Assembly (NCBI GenBank): GCA_023421505.1
Contig: JAEZTJ010000052.1
Span: 1-34,390 of the forward strand
Direction of reading: 5' to 3'
From: Bacillota bacterium
GTDB taxonomy: Bacteria; Bacillota; Clostridia; Lachnospirales; Lachnospiraceae
DNA length: 34,390 bases
The notes below the pieces were generated by a model, which saw only the letters and a list, made by a program, of their open reading frames with translations, did no database searches and was not told where the DNA came from. Below are positions 20,062-27,786 of this stretch, piece after piece; positions within the stretch are counted from its first letter, which is position 1; every line of letters begins with the position of its first letter. Position numbers and translations under genes: made by a program.

Positions 20062-20364
20062 TTAATAGCCGGTAATAATTAACATTTCCTGATTGCTTTT
20101 CACAAAATCCCCAGCATGAATATGAATGGACTGTACCGTCCCAGCAATACTAGAATTAATAATTATCTCCATTTTCATAGATTCTAGTGTCACCACTTTT
20201 TCTCCTTTATTCACGGTTTGTCCACTTTTTACTGCAATTTCTAAAACTCTTCCTTGAATAGGACTGCAGATTATTTCAGAATCTTCCTCAACTTGAAAAT
20301 CAAAATCAGGTAATTCATTTTCATATCCTAATGTTTGCGATTCATCTCTGTTAATCAGTTCCAT
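20062..20364 (-). CDS. Biotin carboxyl carrier protein
   Basis: 100 residues from the ATG at 20364, chosen because AAAGGAGTG sits just upstream; a longer frame to 20421 lacks a ribosome binding site. The C-terminal ~70 residues form a biotinyl/lipoyl barrel with the biotinylation motif ESMKMEI, Lys64 being the acceptor. The N-terminal 30 residues are acidic and low in structure. The order carboxyltransferase then biotin carrier matches acyl-CoA carboxylases and decarboxylases, where the carrier shuttles carboxybiotin between subunits. No biotin carboxylase (ATP-grasp) gene is in the window, nor any membrane beta subunit of a sodium-pumping decarboxylase. A carboxylase encoded elsewhere must charge it. 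Role in extender-unit supply is inferred from location in the PKS operon. Confidence 0.9.
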   Translation of the reverse strand: MELINRDESQTLGYENELPDFDFQVEEDSEIICSPIQGRVLEIAVKSGQTVNKGEKVVTLESMKMEIIINSSIAGTVQSIHIHAGDFVKSNQEMLIITGY

Positions 20365-20560
20365 TTTCACACTCCTTTTATGATTTTTTATTATCACGAA
20401 CTCTTTAATGCTTCCTATCAAAGTATGCTTCCTATTTCTGCTATCACATACTTGTCCGTTTTATTTACCGTATTGTTATATGTATTTCTTTTCGCGCGGC
20501 AATTATTGAATTTACCACTTAATACAGTCTCTTTAAATTTAAGTCATCTACGCTTCTACC

Positions 20561-22033
20561 TCATAAAGGAATATTGCTATGCTTTTTGGGAATATGCTGA
20601 AGCAGCTTTTCTCTTTGTAAAGTATATAAATCATTAGCAATACGAGATCTAAGTTCATTAAGTTGTATCATTTCATCGACATAACCTTGCAAGGCAGCTT
20701 CTTTTGCATTTAAAAATTTCTCTTTATATTCCTCTGTCTTTTCTAGCAAAGTGCTTTGATAATCCTCCTCATTCGTTATGTTTTTAAGTTCCTTCCTGTA
20801 AATGATTTCAACCGCACTTTCTGTCCCCATCACTGCTACTTCTGCTTGAGGCAATGCATAAACATAGTCCGCTCCTAAGTGCTTGCTTCCCATGGCTATA
20901 TAGGCACCTCCATAGGCTTTTCTTACAATAATCGTAATCTTTGCATTAGAGGACTCTGCGTAAGCAAATAACAACTTAGCACCATGTCTGATAATACCTT
21001 TATGCTCTTGCGAAATTCCTGGTAAATATCCGGGTGTATCTACTAACGTAATAATGGGAATATTAAAGGAATCACAAAACCGTACAAATCGGGCCCCCTT
21101 ATCGCTAGAATCGCAATCCAAAGCACCACCATTATTCATAGGCTGGTTCGCTACGATTCCAATTGTTTCGCCACAGCATTTTGCAAAACCAATTACCAGG
21201 GATTGTGCATAATACTGCTGGATTTCATAGAAGCTGTCAGTATCAATAATTTGTGAAATTAACATTCTTATATCATATGCAGATTTTGCTTCTTCTGGTA
21301 ATACACTCTTTGCATTAACCGTTTGATTTAGTAAAGATAAATCCACTTTCATGCTATTCGCACCATAACAGGGTGGGAGCAGATCTAATAAAGTGCGAAG
21401 CTTTCTAAAGGTGATTTTCTCATTACTGCAAACCACATGAGCAATTCCAGAAGTCTCAGAGTGAATCTTAGCTCCACCTAATTCTTCTGTTGTACAAATT
21501 TCACCAGTTACTTTTTCTACGACTTTAGGACCTGTAATATACATATTGCTAATAAAATATTCGCAAAAAATAAAGTCACTGATTGCCGGTGAATATGCTG
21601 CGGCGCCGGCACAAGGTCCTAATATCAAGGAAATTTGAGGAATGTATCCAGAAGCACGCGTATTAGCATACATCATCTCTCCACATCCGGCTAAAGCTTT
21701 TACACCCTCGCTAATTCTGGCTCCTCCTGAATCATAAATACCTACAACGGGACATTTATTCTCGATAGCCATATTGATGATATGTGCTATTTTCTTTCCA
21801 TGACTAAGTCCTATCGAACCTCCCTGTATCGTAAAATCTTGTGAAAATGCAAAAATACATTTTCCGTTTACTAATCCTCTTCCTGTAATAACACCATCAT
21901 AAGGATAAATGCCATTAGAATCCTGTATATTACTACCAATTTCAAAAAATGTTTTATCATCAAACAACAAATTCAATCTTTCTATTGCATGATACTTTTT
22001 CTTTTCGTGCTGCATTTGAATATTATAATTCAT
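20561..22033 (-). CDS. Acyl-CoA carboxylase carboxyltransferase subunit (PccB/MmdA family)
   Basis: 490 residues from the preferred ATG at 22033, where AGAGAGG lies upstream at rather long spacing; the frame stays open to 22114 without a ribosome binding site. The crotonase-fold duplicated carboxyltransferase shows GGARISEG and LGPCAGAAAYSP in the N-half and VDTPGYLPG, KAYGGAYIAMGSK and AEVAVMG in the C-half. The family moves a carboxyl group between carboxybiotin and an acyl-CoA. At the position where propionyl-specific PccB has Asp422 (GGAYD), this protein has Ile. In Streptomyces that substitution accompanies use of acetyl-CoA, so malonyl-CoA is the likely product. It is the first gene of the biosynthetic operon, 197 bases ahead of the biotin carrier, consistent with supplying extender units. 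Confidence 0.92.
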   Translation of the reverse strand: MNYNIQMQHEKKKYHAIERLNLLFDDKTFFEIGSNIQDSNGIYPYDGVITGRGLVNGKCIFAFSQDFTIQGGSIGLSHGKKIAHIINMAIENKCPVVGIYDSGGARISEGVKALAGCGEMMYANTRASGYIPQISLILGPCAGAAAYSPAISDFIFCEYFISNMYITGPKVVEKVTGEICTTEELGGAKIHSETSGIAHVVCSNEKITFRKLRTLLDLLPPCYGANSMKVDLSLLNQTVNAKSVLPEEAKSAYDIRMLISQIIDTDSFYEIQQYYAQSLVIGFAKCCGETIGIVANQPMNNGGALDCDSSDKGARFVRFCDSFNIPIITLVDTPGYLPGISQEHKGIIRHGAKLLFAYAESSNAKITIIVRKAYGGAYIAMGSKHLGADYVYALPQAEVAVMGTESAVEIIYRKELKNITNEEDYQSTLLEKTEEYKEKFLNAKEAALQGYVDEMIQLNELRSRIANDLYTLQREKLLQHIPKKHSNIPL

Positions 22034-22186
22034 AATATATACAAATCCTCTCTGCATTACCGTATATGCAATTTTCAAATAATAACATAATTGTTCCGAG
22101 CTTAAATTATACATAAAAATGCATTTATTAATTTTTACTTACACAAAAATATATTTTACTTAAATGTAAATATATGTATATTGAAT

Positions 22187-22214
22187 ATTATACCACATTG
22201 CTTGTACATTACAA
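22187..22214 (-). promoter_or_regulatory. Sigma-A type promoter of the PKS-NRPS operon
   Basis: On the minus strand TTGTAA (22209-22214) and TATAAT (22187-22192) are separated by 16 bases, and TGG immediately precedes the -10 box, making an extended -10. Transcription would start near 22180, leaving a leader of about 147 bases before the carboxyltransferase ATG at 22033. It lies just downstream of a terminator for the preceding gene, as expected for the start of a new operon. No operator palindrome overlaps it. Confidence 0.7.
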
Positions 22215-22345
22215 CCAAATATTTCCATATTCTATTTATTTTTTTTATGTTATATATAACAACAAAGATGCTTAAACATGAATAAAATAAATGGAGCATA
22301 ACACAAATAAATTGTGTCGCACCCTTTTAAATTAGTGTTGTTTGC

Positions 22346-22379
22346 AAAAACAAATCCCAGACTTCGAAAAGTATGGGAT
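22346..22379 (-). terminator. Rho-independent terminator after the GNAT gene
   Basis: On the minus strand ATCCCA and then ACTT pair across a CGAA-type loop (arms 22354-22359 with 22361-22364, and 22369-22372 with 22374-22379; one mismatch). The stem is followed by TTGTTTTT. It lies about 100 bases after the acetyltransferase stop at 22481 and separates that gene from the biosynthetic operon. The remaining stretch from 22215 to 22345 is AT-rich and holds only a weak 6-bp hairpin (ACACAA...TTGTGT near 22300-22317). Confidence 0.8.
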
Positions 22380-22480
22380 CTAATGTAAAATAATATATAG
22401 CATTATAATAACTATTTTAGAGGAAGACATAAATATTTTAATAAAAGATTTTTGTGCTTTAATATTTGTCAAATCTTCCT

Positions 22481-22960
22481 TTAGCTCTTTAAGTAATGTA
22501 TCATGACATATTCTTCCTTGTTTTCATCAATAATTTGAAATCCAACCTTCTGATACACTTTCAGAGCATAATTTGTCTTTTGAACTGCTAAGGATGCTTT
22601 GGAATACCCTGCCTGCTTCAAATAATCTAACATCTTATTCATCAATTCGGTCCCAATTCCATATCCGCGATATTCTTTGTAAAGCGATATGGCAAACTCT
22701 GGAGTGACTTCATCAATACTGCCAAAGCCCTTAATATTTCTCACCCAAACAAGACCAATCACCCTTTGATCAACTTCTGCACAAAAACAAAAGTCATCTT
22801 TCTTCTTGCCAAAATCATCTATATATACGCGAAGCTCCGGTTTTTGAAGGATTGACTTTGGAACTAGATTGGCTTCATCCGGTTGAAAAATTGCTTCATA
22901 TAAAAAATCCTCCAACAGAGGATACTCCTCTTGCTTAAGTTCTCTTATTATGTAATTCAT
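22481..22960 (-). CDS. GNAT family N-acetyltransferase
   Basis: 159 residues covering one complete GNAT domain. The acetyl-CoA pyrophosphate loop is YRGYGIGTEL around residue 117, preceded by the strand EFAISLYKEY and followed by a helix and the VYQKVGFQ segment typical of motif B. The enzyme transfers an acetyl group from acetyl-CoA to an amine, but nothing here identifies the substrate. GGAGG six bases upstream supports the start. It is followed by a rho-independent terminator, so it is a separate transcription unit from the biosynthetic operon. Confidence 0.9.
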   Translation of the reverse strand: MNYIIRELKQEEYPLLEDFLYEAIFQPDEANLVPKSILQKPELRVYIDDFGKKKDDFCFCAEVDQRVIGLVWVRNIKGFGSIDEVTPEFAISLYKEYRGYGIGTELMNKMLDYLKQAGYSKASLAVQKTNYALKVYQKVGFQIIDENKEEYVMIHYLKS

Positions 22961-23048
22961 CGTAATCCTCCGATTTTATGGTTATAGTATATATGTTATA
23001 TTATTCACAGACTTTGGCAATCGTGAAGCAACTCTACAAGTTGGAGGT

Positions 23049-23672
23049 TTACGGTTTCGCTTTATGCTCATAATTACGGGAAGTCAACAGTATATTTGCA
23101 AGATCATTGAAATTTACGACTGCCTTTCCTTCATATTGAACATTTCGACTATTGAATAATATGGTATCCATGCCAAGAGCTTGTGCAGCCGACAAATTAT
23201 ATCTTCTGTCATCGATATAGGTACAATCTGATGCCAAACACCCAAGTTTTTCAAGTGTAAGCTTAAAAATCCGTTCATCTGGCTTTTTGATTTTTAAATC
23301 ACCGCTTACTGTTATCACGTCAAAATAATCGTTGATTTTATATTTATTACGAAAATATCTACTCCATTCGCTAGAATCGTTTGATAGTAAGGCCAATTTG
23401 TAGGATTTCTTAATCGTTGAAGCAAATTCATAAAAGGCTTCATCAATCTCCACTGTATCCAAATACTCTCTTTCGATTTTCTCTAGATCCCCTTTAAACC
23501 CTAATCTTTCAAAAACCTCCAAAGATGATATTTCACCTACATCTGCCTTATCCCAATGTTTATAGAGATCTGCTGGACTTAAATCAGGAAATGTGCGATT
23601 TACATATGTTAAAAACCCTTCTCCCGGATCTTTTAAAATCACACCATACATATCTAATATTACTGCTTTCAT
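23049..23672 (-). CDS. HAD superfamily hydrolase (haloacid dehalogenase/phosphatase-like)
   Basis: 207 residues. Motif I is LDMYGV with Asp7 as nucleophile. The residue two further on is Tyr rather than the usual second Asp, as in haloacid-dehalogenase-like subfamily IA members. Motif II is LLSNDSS, motif III includes KIKKPDERIF, and motif IV is YIDDRRYN. The alpha-helical cap lies between residues ~15 and 80. The fold hydrolyses phosphate esters or, in true dehalogenases, carbon-halogen bonds; the substrate cannot be read from sequence. The gene starts with GAGGAG upstream and ends about 90 bases before the GNAT gene begins. A shared transcript with GNAT is possible. Confidence 0.9.
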   Translation of the reverse strand: MKAVILDMYGVILKDPGEGFLTYVNRTFPDLSPADLYKHWDKADVGEISSLEVFERLGFKGDLEKIEREYLDTVEIDEAFYEFASTIKKSYKLALLSNDSSEWSRYFRNKYKINDYFDVITVSGDLKIKKPDERIFKLTLEKLGCLASDCTYIDDRRYNLSAAQALGMDTILFNSRNVQYEGKAVVNFNDLANILLTSRNYEHKAKP

Positions 23673-23779
23673 ATCAATTCTCCTCGGTATTTATTTCGTT
23701 TATATCTTTCCATATTAATAATTCAAAAAACTATTTATAATTTAAAAAGCATCAAAAGAACTATTCTAGCTTTTCCTCG

Positions 23780-24766
23780 TTATGAGGAGGACGCACTCGC
23801 ACTTGCTGCTGCACTGGCAGCAATCGCCGCGCACATCGCTGCTTCCTGTGCTACAATGAGTGAAATTGTACTATTCACCGCTGTAGATTGCATTGTGTCA
23901 GTATTAATATATTCGCGCTGTGTTACAATGCCGGCATACATTAGTCTCTGTTTTGCTGTAACTGAGCTAAAGAAACCAAATCCTTTTTGATCAGAGAGCC
24001 AGTTGTTGACCTCAACAATCTCCTGAAGCATTTTATCCTTTGGCCCATCTGACAGGGCCAGCACACCCAAGGTTGGAAGTTCATATGAGGTACCATACTT
24101 ATATCCCGCTTCTTTTAAACCGTTAAAAAGCTGCATTGTGCTTCTGCATTTATCCTCAGCAGTTCCTTGTCCCAGCGCTAATACATGACTTAGGGATTGC
24201 ACGGCATTCGAAGAGAAGAAATACGGTTTTAATTGCTGATAGCAAGACTCTATTTCATAAATCAATTCATCATCGGGCTTCTCGGATAATGCTAATAATG
24301 CACAATTGGCGCTGTCCTCTCCGGAGGTTAAAAACGGATGCTCTGACTTTATCAAGTGATATATTCTACTCGTTCTGGCCGCGACAGCTTCATATTGATT
24401 TGGTTCCACCATCTGCGCGATAATCATCGCAGTGAGGGGCAAATAAGTTGAAGACCAGAATTCCTTTTTCAGTAATTGGTATACCAATAATCCATTATCA
24501 AGTGTACGTTCAGGGTTTTCACTTACCGCGAGCATTGATGCAATCGGGGATCTGGCAGTACTTCTAAAATTAGAAAAAAGTCCGACTTTTTGCTTCAACA
24601 GCTCTTTGCACTCCTGCAAAACAGGTATATTCACTTCTTTTTCTTTTGAAACATAAATTCCCGCACAAGCTAAGTGAATGAGTCCACTATCCCATCCAAA
24701 TACTGTCTTAATTCTATCCCGACTATCTAACAGCAACGTGCAATTTCTTAACATTTGATCGTTCAT
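23780..24766 (-). CDS. DUF4003 family protein
   Basis: 328 residues from the ATG at 24766 (GGGAGAG upstream); a TTG two codons earlier is too close to that site. Composed almost wholly of helices, with the recurring pattern of a short hydrophobic helix followed by a turn and charged segment. It ends in an unusual low-complexity tail of about 30 alanines and serines. I recognise it as DUF4003, a family of unknown function common in Bacillus and Clostridia, partly by that tail. No catalytic motif or membrane segment is visible. The HAD gene follows after ~110 bases. The 190-base gap on its 5' side shows no clear promoter. Confidence 0.75.
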   Translation of the reverse strand: MNDQMLRNCTLLLDSRDRIKTVFGWDSGLIHLACAGIYVSKEKEVNIPVLQECKELLKQKVGLFSNFRSTARSPIASMLAVSENPERTLDNGLLVYQLLKKEFWSSTYLPLTAMIIAQMVEPNQYEAVAARTSRIYHLIKSEHPFLTSGEDSANCALLALSEKPDDELIYEIESCYQQLKPYFFSSNAVQSLSHVLALGQGTAEDKCRSTMQLFNGLKEAGYKYGTSYELPTLGVLALSDGPKDKMLQEIVEVNNWLSDQKGFGFFSSVTAKQRLMYAGIVTQREYINTDTMQSTAVNSTISLIVAQEAAMCAAIAASAAASASASSS

Positions 24767-24962
24767 TGACAATTCTCTCCCTTAATTTTTATATGCTGGG
24801 ATTACTTTATATATGGTATTGGTACGAAGCACAATTAAATCCGCACTAGTGTTTATAAAAATATTAAGCAATTTGCCTTGAAATAATGCCTTTTAATATT
24901 TGTATAGTGAACCTGATAAGTTAGTTTGATTTGTATGACTTCAGATTTCACTTATAACCCAT

Positions 24963-25337
24963 TTACATATTAAGAGCGGTAATCCAAAAACATATAGCTG
25001 CTACAACAGAAAGAGGTGTTGCAAAATATTTTTCCTTTTTACTGTTTGATAAAAAATTCATGACAGTATTAATGGACAAGTACACTGCATAAAATATACT
25101 GATATATTTTGTTATTACTTCTGAAAACCACAATGTTAAAAATCCACCAGCCTGCAAGATTATTATGATTGCAAACATTTGAATGATAATTGCAAACAAA
25201 GCCATAATTCTAAGCTGTTTGGGTAATACCTTGTATTTCCCTCCCATTGTGAATTCACCTAATGGCACTCCACAGGCTGCAAGGACTGTCATAATTGCTA
25301 CTATTGCGAACAAAAAAGCACCTACTATTGCTATCAT
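24963..25337 (-). CDS. Small four-helix membrane protein of unknown function
   Basis: 124 residues from the ATG at 25337, which has GGAGGT six bases upstream. The frame extends to 25457 but the upstream part overlaps the kinase remnant in another frame and has no ribosome binding site. Four hydrophobic segments span ~1-24, 45-67, 72-97 and 103-124. Between the first two is a cytoplasmic or external loop with the motif CGVPLGEFTMGGKYKVLP, which I recall as conserved in similar small proteins of Bacilli and Clostridia without assigned function. The gene appears to have been placed directly against the truncated kinase; the kinase stop codon lies only four bases ahead of this start, inside its ribosome binding region. 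Confidence 0.8.
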   Translation of the reverse strand: MIAIVGAFLFAIVAIMTVLAACGVPLGEFTMGGKYKVLPKQLRIMALFAIIIQMFAIIIILQAGGFLTLWFSEVITKYISIFYAVYLSINTVMNFLSNSKKEKYFATPLSVVAAICFWITALNM

Positions 25338-25341
25338 AAAT

Positions 25342-25509
25342 CTACCTCCAATCCATGTCCTTTGTCTCTTTATTGGCAATGAAAGGATGTAAATCAAAAC
25401 ACCAATCCCCGTCAATAAATGCAGATTTGTCCAATTTATTACAGAGTAATTTTCCAACAGTAGTTTTACCGACTCCTATAGGGCCATTAATTATTGCTAC
25501 TTTCTTCAT
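25342..25509 (-). pseudogene. Truncated P-loop nucleotide/small-molecule kinase
   Basis: A 55-codon frame begins at the ATG at 25509 with AGGAG upstream and ends at a TAG at 25342. It starts MKKVAIINGP, continues with the Walker A motif GPIGVGKTT, and then has FIDGDWCFDLHPF, where aspartates of the substrate site fall in shikimate-kinase-like or AAA-type kinases. Family members are around 170-190 residues, so only the first third is left. The remainder has been replaced by the small membrane-protein gene. It is most likely a deletion remnant that still carries a usable start; it was not long enough for standard ORF listing. Confidence 0.75.
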
Positions 25510-25788
25510 CTGTATTTTCTCCTATCTCAAAATTTGAAATTTGTCAATATATCTCCCGATATATTTTAATATATATATCAATACCGTAGTGGCATTAATA
25601 ATTACTGTAGTTTCTGCCTGTTTATCCATACACTTACCCTATCAGTTCTCGCTGGATCAATGTCCTTACATTCCTTCATTCTGTTTTATAGATAAAGGTA
25701 CAGGTAGACATTTTGCTTAATTACTGCCTCTCTGGGCTAATGGAGAAAACCTCCTTATCCTGTGCCTGCATCGGCTTCTGCTAATTTA
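25510..25788 (-). other. Non-coding 3' flank of the IS110 transposase (possible bridge RNA region)
   Basis: 279 bases without a gene between the transposase stop and the kinase remnant. It contains a hairpin overlapping the stop (CGGCTT 25772-25777 with AAGCCG 25791-25796) and a smaller GGAG/CTCC hairpin near 25741-25753. IS110-family elements encode a guide-like bridge RNA in a non-coding end, upstream of the gene in the IS110 group and downstream in the IS1111 group. Because this flank is longer than the 5' one, it is the better candidate, but I cannot fix the element end or the RNA fold by eye. Confidence 0.4.
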
Positions 25789-27081
25789 TTAAGCCGCTTC
25801 TAACTGGCTTTTTCGAACTGCTCCGAAGACATCCTCCGGATTGTAATACACTTTTTTCTTTGACAGGGTAAATAACAGTGTCAGTATCTTTTTGGATATC
25901 ACTACAAGTGCCTGCATCTTCTTTAATGGATTGTTTTCCCTTGTCTTCAGATAATGGTATAGTTTCTTCATTTCTTTATTGGTTGCAACCATTGTTAATG
26001 CCATCTGATAAAGTATACGACGCAAGTTCTTTCTTCCTCTTTTAGATATGCAGGTACCACTTTTATTCGTACCTGAACTGTCCTCTATTAGGTTGTAACC
26101 TGCAAGTTTTGACATCTGTCTCGCATCTTCAAATCTTAACGGATCTCCGGTCTCACCAAGGCACATAGACAGCGAAACCACACCAACTCCATCTATACTT
26201 AACAGATATTCGGAAATACCTGTTTTTTCTAATGCATTTCCCATTTCTTTTTCAAGCTCATCTAGCTGTCTGGTTATCAGTTACACTTCTTCCATCATCT
26301 GCTGTATTTTGAATCTGGCTGCGTATTCCCCGTAATCGACACCTACGGAATCTCTGGCTGTATTTACAAGCTGTTCAGCCTTTTTTCTTCCTACGGTTTT
26401 CTTTACCGCCTTTTTTATTTCTGCCAGCACTCCCTCTGTTCCTAATTCAAGAATAAATTTAGGAATAGGGCAGATTTTCAACAGATTCATAGACGTCTTT
26501 CCTTTGAAAGGATGTTTAAAAACAGTTGTAAACTCTGGAAAGTATTCATCCATTACAGCAGTTATTGTATTTTCAATTGCCTTCTTTCTTTTATTCATAC
26601 TAATTCTGGTTGTCGTCAGTCCTCTCAATTCAGCATAAACATCATGTGGAAAATATGTTTCAAAATATCTGCCGTCTTTCACTAAGCGTGCAATTGTCAG
26701 AGCATCCTTTTTATCTGATTTCGTTTGACTGTTATCGTCCAGCTCTTTTGCTTTCTTGGTATGATAAGGATTTACCAGAACCACTGTAATCTTTGCTTGT
26801 TTTAGCAGAAAATTGGCTAATGCTTTCCAATAGTGCCCTGTAGGCTCCATTCCAACAATAACGTTATTGAAATCTTCCTCATTGCATATCTTATAAATCC
26901 TTGTTAAAATGGCATTGAAACCATTTCTGTTATTTTCAAAATTTATTGCTTTGTTATGTTCTATACCACGACAGTCAACAAATCTTGCCCACTGGTTATG
27001 CTTTGCAATATCAATACCTACGACTAACGTTTTGAAAGTAACTGCTTCAAGTTTCTGATTGGAATGGTTGTGTTTTTTCAT
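25789..27081 (-). pseudogene. IS110-family transposase interrupted by an in-frame stop
   Basis: The N-terminal part (27081 to 26284, 266 residues) has the RuvC-like DEDD domain: VVGIDIAKHNQW, GMEPTGHYWKAL and SDKKDALTIARL supply the acidic residues. A TAA at 26281-26283 ends it. The same frame continues directly with a coiled linker and the C-terminal Transposase_20 domain (SIDGVGVVS, GDPLRFEDARQMSKLAGY, SGTCISKRG, RRILYQMA), which carries the catalytic serine. The two halves therefore form one 430-codon gene with a single nonsense change, not a frameshift. A separate start at 26244 could yield the C-terminal half alone. The gene starts with AAGGAG ten bases ahead of the ATG, inside an inverted repeat described separately. 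Confidence 0.92.
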
Positions 27082-27087
27082 TTGCTT

Positions 27088-27152
27088 AAAATCTCCTTGT
27101 TCTCTGATGTATTAAGTCGCCAAACTTTATTTACATCATACTAGGAGATTTT
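27088..27152 (-). promoter_or_regulatory. Inverted repeat hiding the transposase ribosome binding site
   Basis: AAAATCTCCT at 27088-27097 and its perfect complement AGGAGATTTT at 27143-27152 flank 45 bases. In minus-strand RNA the downstream arm contains the AAGGAG Shine-Dalgarno of the transposase. The upstream arm lies inside the spacer of the transposase promoter, so RNA begun at that promoter lacks it, whereas read-through RNA contains both arms and would fold over the ribosome binding site. Confidence 0.7.
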
Positions 27153-27164
27153 TTAAATTGTCAA
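27135..27164 (-). promoter_or_regulatory. Promoter of the IS110 transposase
   Basis: A perfect -35 TTGACA (27159-27164) and a -10 TATGAT (27135-27140) are spaced by 18 bases on the minus strand. Transcription would begin near 27128, about 47 bases before the transposase ATG at 27081. The spacer contains one arm of the inverted repeat that can pair with the ribosome binding site. Confidence 0.75.
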
Positions 27165-27255
27165 ATTTCATGTTCTATAGGAATGCTTCCACATTAATAA
27201 AATAGTACTTGATAATAAATCGTTGCAGATACACAATCGCCAACAATTACTTCGC

Positions 27256-27708
27256 TTAATACTTAGCTAAAAGTAGACGTACAATTTCATTTTTAATCTT
27301 TTCTTTCAATTCTTCTCTCTGCTCCTCATTCGGTCTTGTAGATTCATCAAACAATTCCTCGTTTGACAATTGATATACCGAACTAACTATAGGAGTATCA
27401 CCTTTTACTCTTGGATATAGATGCCAATGAATATGAGGACATCCATTTCCAAGTAGTTCATAGTTCATCTTATCAGGCTTAAATATATTAGAAACAGCCT
27501 CTGCTACTATAGACATTTCTTCAAGATGTTTTACTTTAAAAGCATGTTCTAAGTTGTGTAATTCAGGACCATGCTCTTTACAATTGAAAACAGTATAGCC
27601 CTTGAACCTCTGAAACCATCCTAAAATCACATATCCTGTTTCAAGTTCCTTAATAAAATAAGGGTCATCTTTAATATTTTTTTGCTTTTCACACATTTTA
27701 CAACTCAT
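27256..27708 (-). CDS. HIT family nucleotide-binding protein
   Basis: 150 residues. The histidine triad is HIHWHLYPR with His92, His94 and His96; the fold hydrolyses or transfers nucleotidyl groups from dinucleoside polyphosphates or nucleoside phosphoramidates through a His-AMP intermediate. The first residues contain CKMC (Cys3, Cys6), which with a later histidine can bind zinc as in Hint-like members. The residue after the first triad histidines departs from the usual HVH but is within family range. AGGAGGTAAT precedes the ATG. It is a stand-alone gene next to the insertion element, and no physiological substrate can be named. Confidence 0.9.
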   Translation of the reverse strand: MSCKMCEKQKNIKDDPYFIKELETGYVILGWFQRFKGYTVFNCKEHGPELHNLEHAFKVKHLEEMSIVAEAVSNIFKPDKMNYELLGNGCPHIHWHLYPRVKGDTPIVSSVYQLSNEELFDESTRPNEEQREELKEKIKNEIVRLLLAKY

Positions 27709-27786
27709 TCTATTACCTCCTACATAAATTATTAATTATCTTCAGTTCGCACTTAATTACGAAGGCGAAGTAATATAAAAACATTC

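Larger units (their letters stand above)
25560..27165 (-). mobile_element. IS110-family insertion element (boundaries approximate)
   Basis: The element is defined by its IS110-family transposase (25789-27081) and non-coding flanks on both sides. IS110 elements lack conventional terminal inverted repeats and normally make no target duplication, so the ends given are only the outer limits suggested by the -35 box upstream and the start of low-complexity AT sequence downstream. It is inserted between a truncated kinase gene and the HIT gene. The nonsense codon in the transposase suggests it no longer moves by itself. Confidence 0.7.

Noticed and set aside
20561..22033. Sodium-pumping methylmalonyl-CoA decarboxylase
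   Set aside because: The carboxyltransferase and biotin carrier fit, but no membrane beta or gamma subunit is present and the genes lie in a PKS operon.
25457..25457. Start of the small membrane protein at 25457
   Set aside because: The upstream 40 codons overlap the kinase remnant in another frame and lack a ribosome binding site, whereas GGAGGT lies directly before the ATG at 25337.
25789..27081. Programmed frameshift or two independent transposase genes
   Set aside because: Both halves are in the same reading frame and joined by a single TAA, so a nonsense change explains it better.
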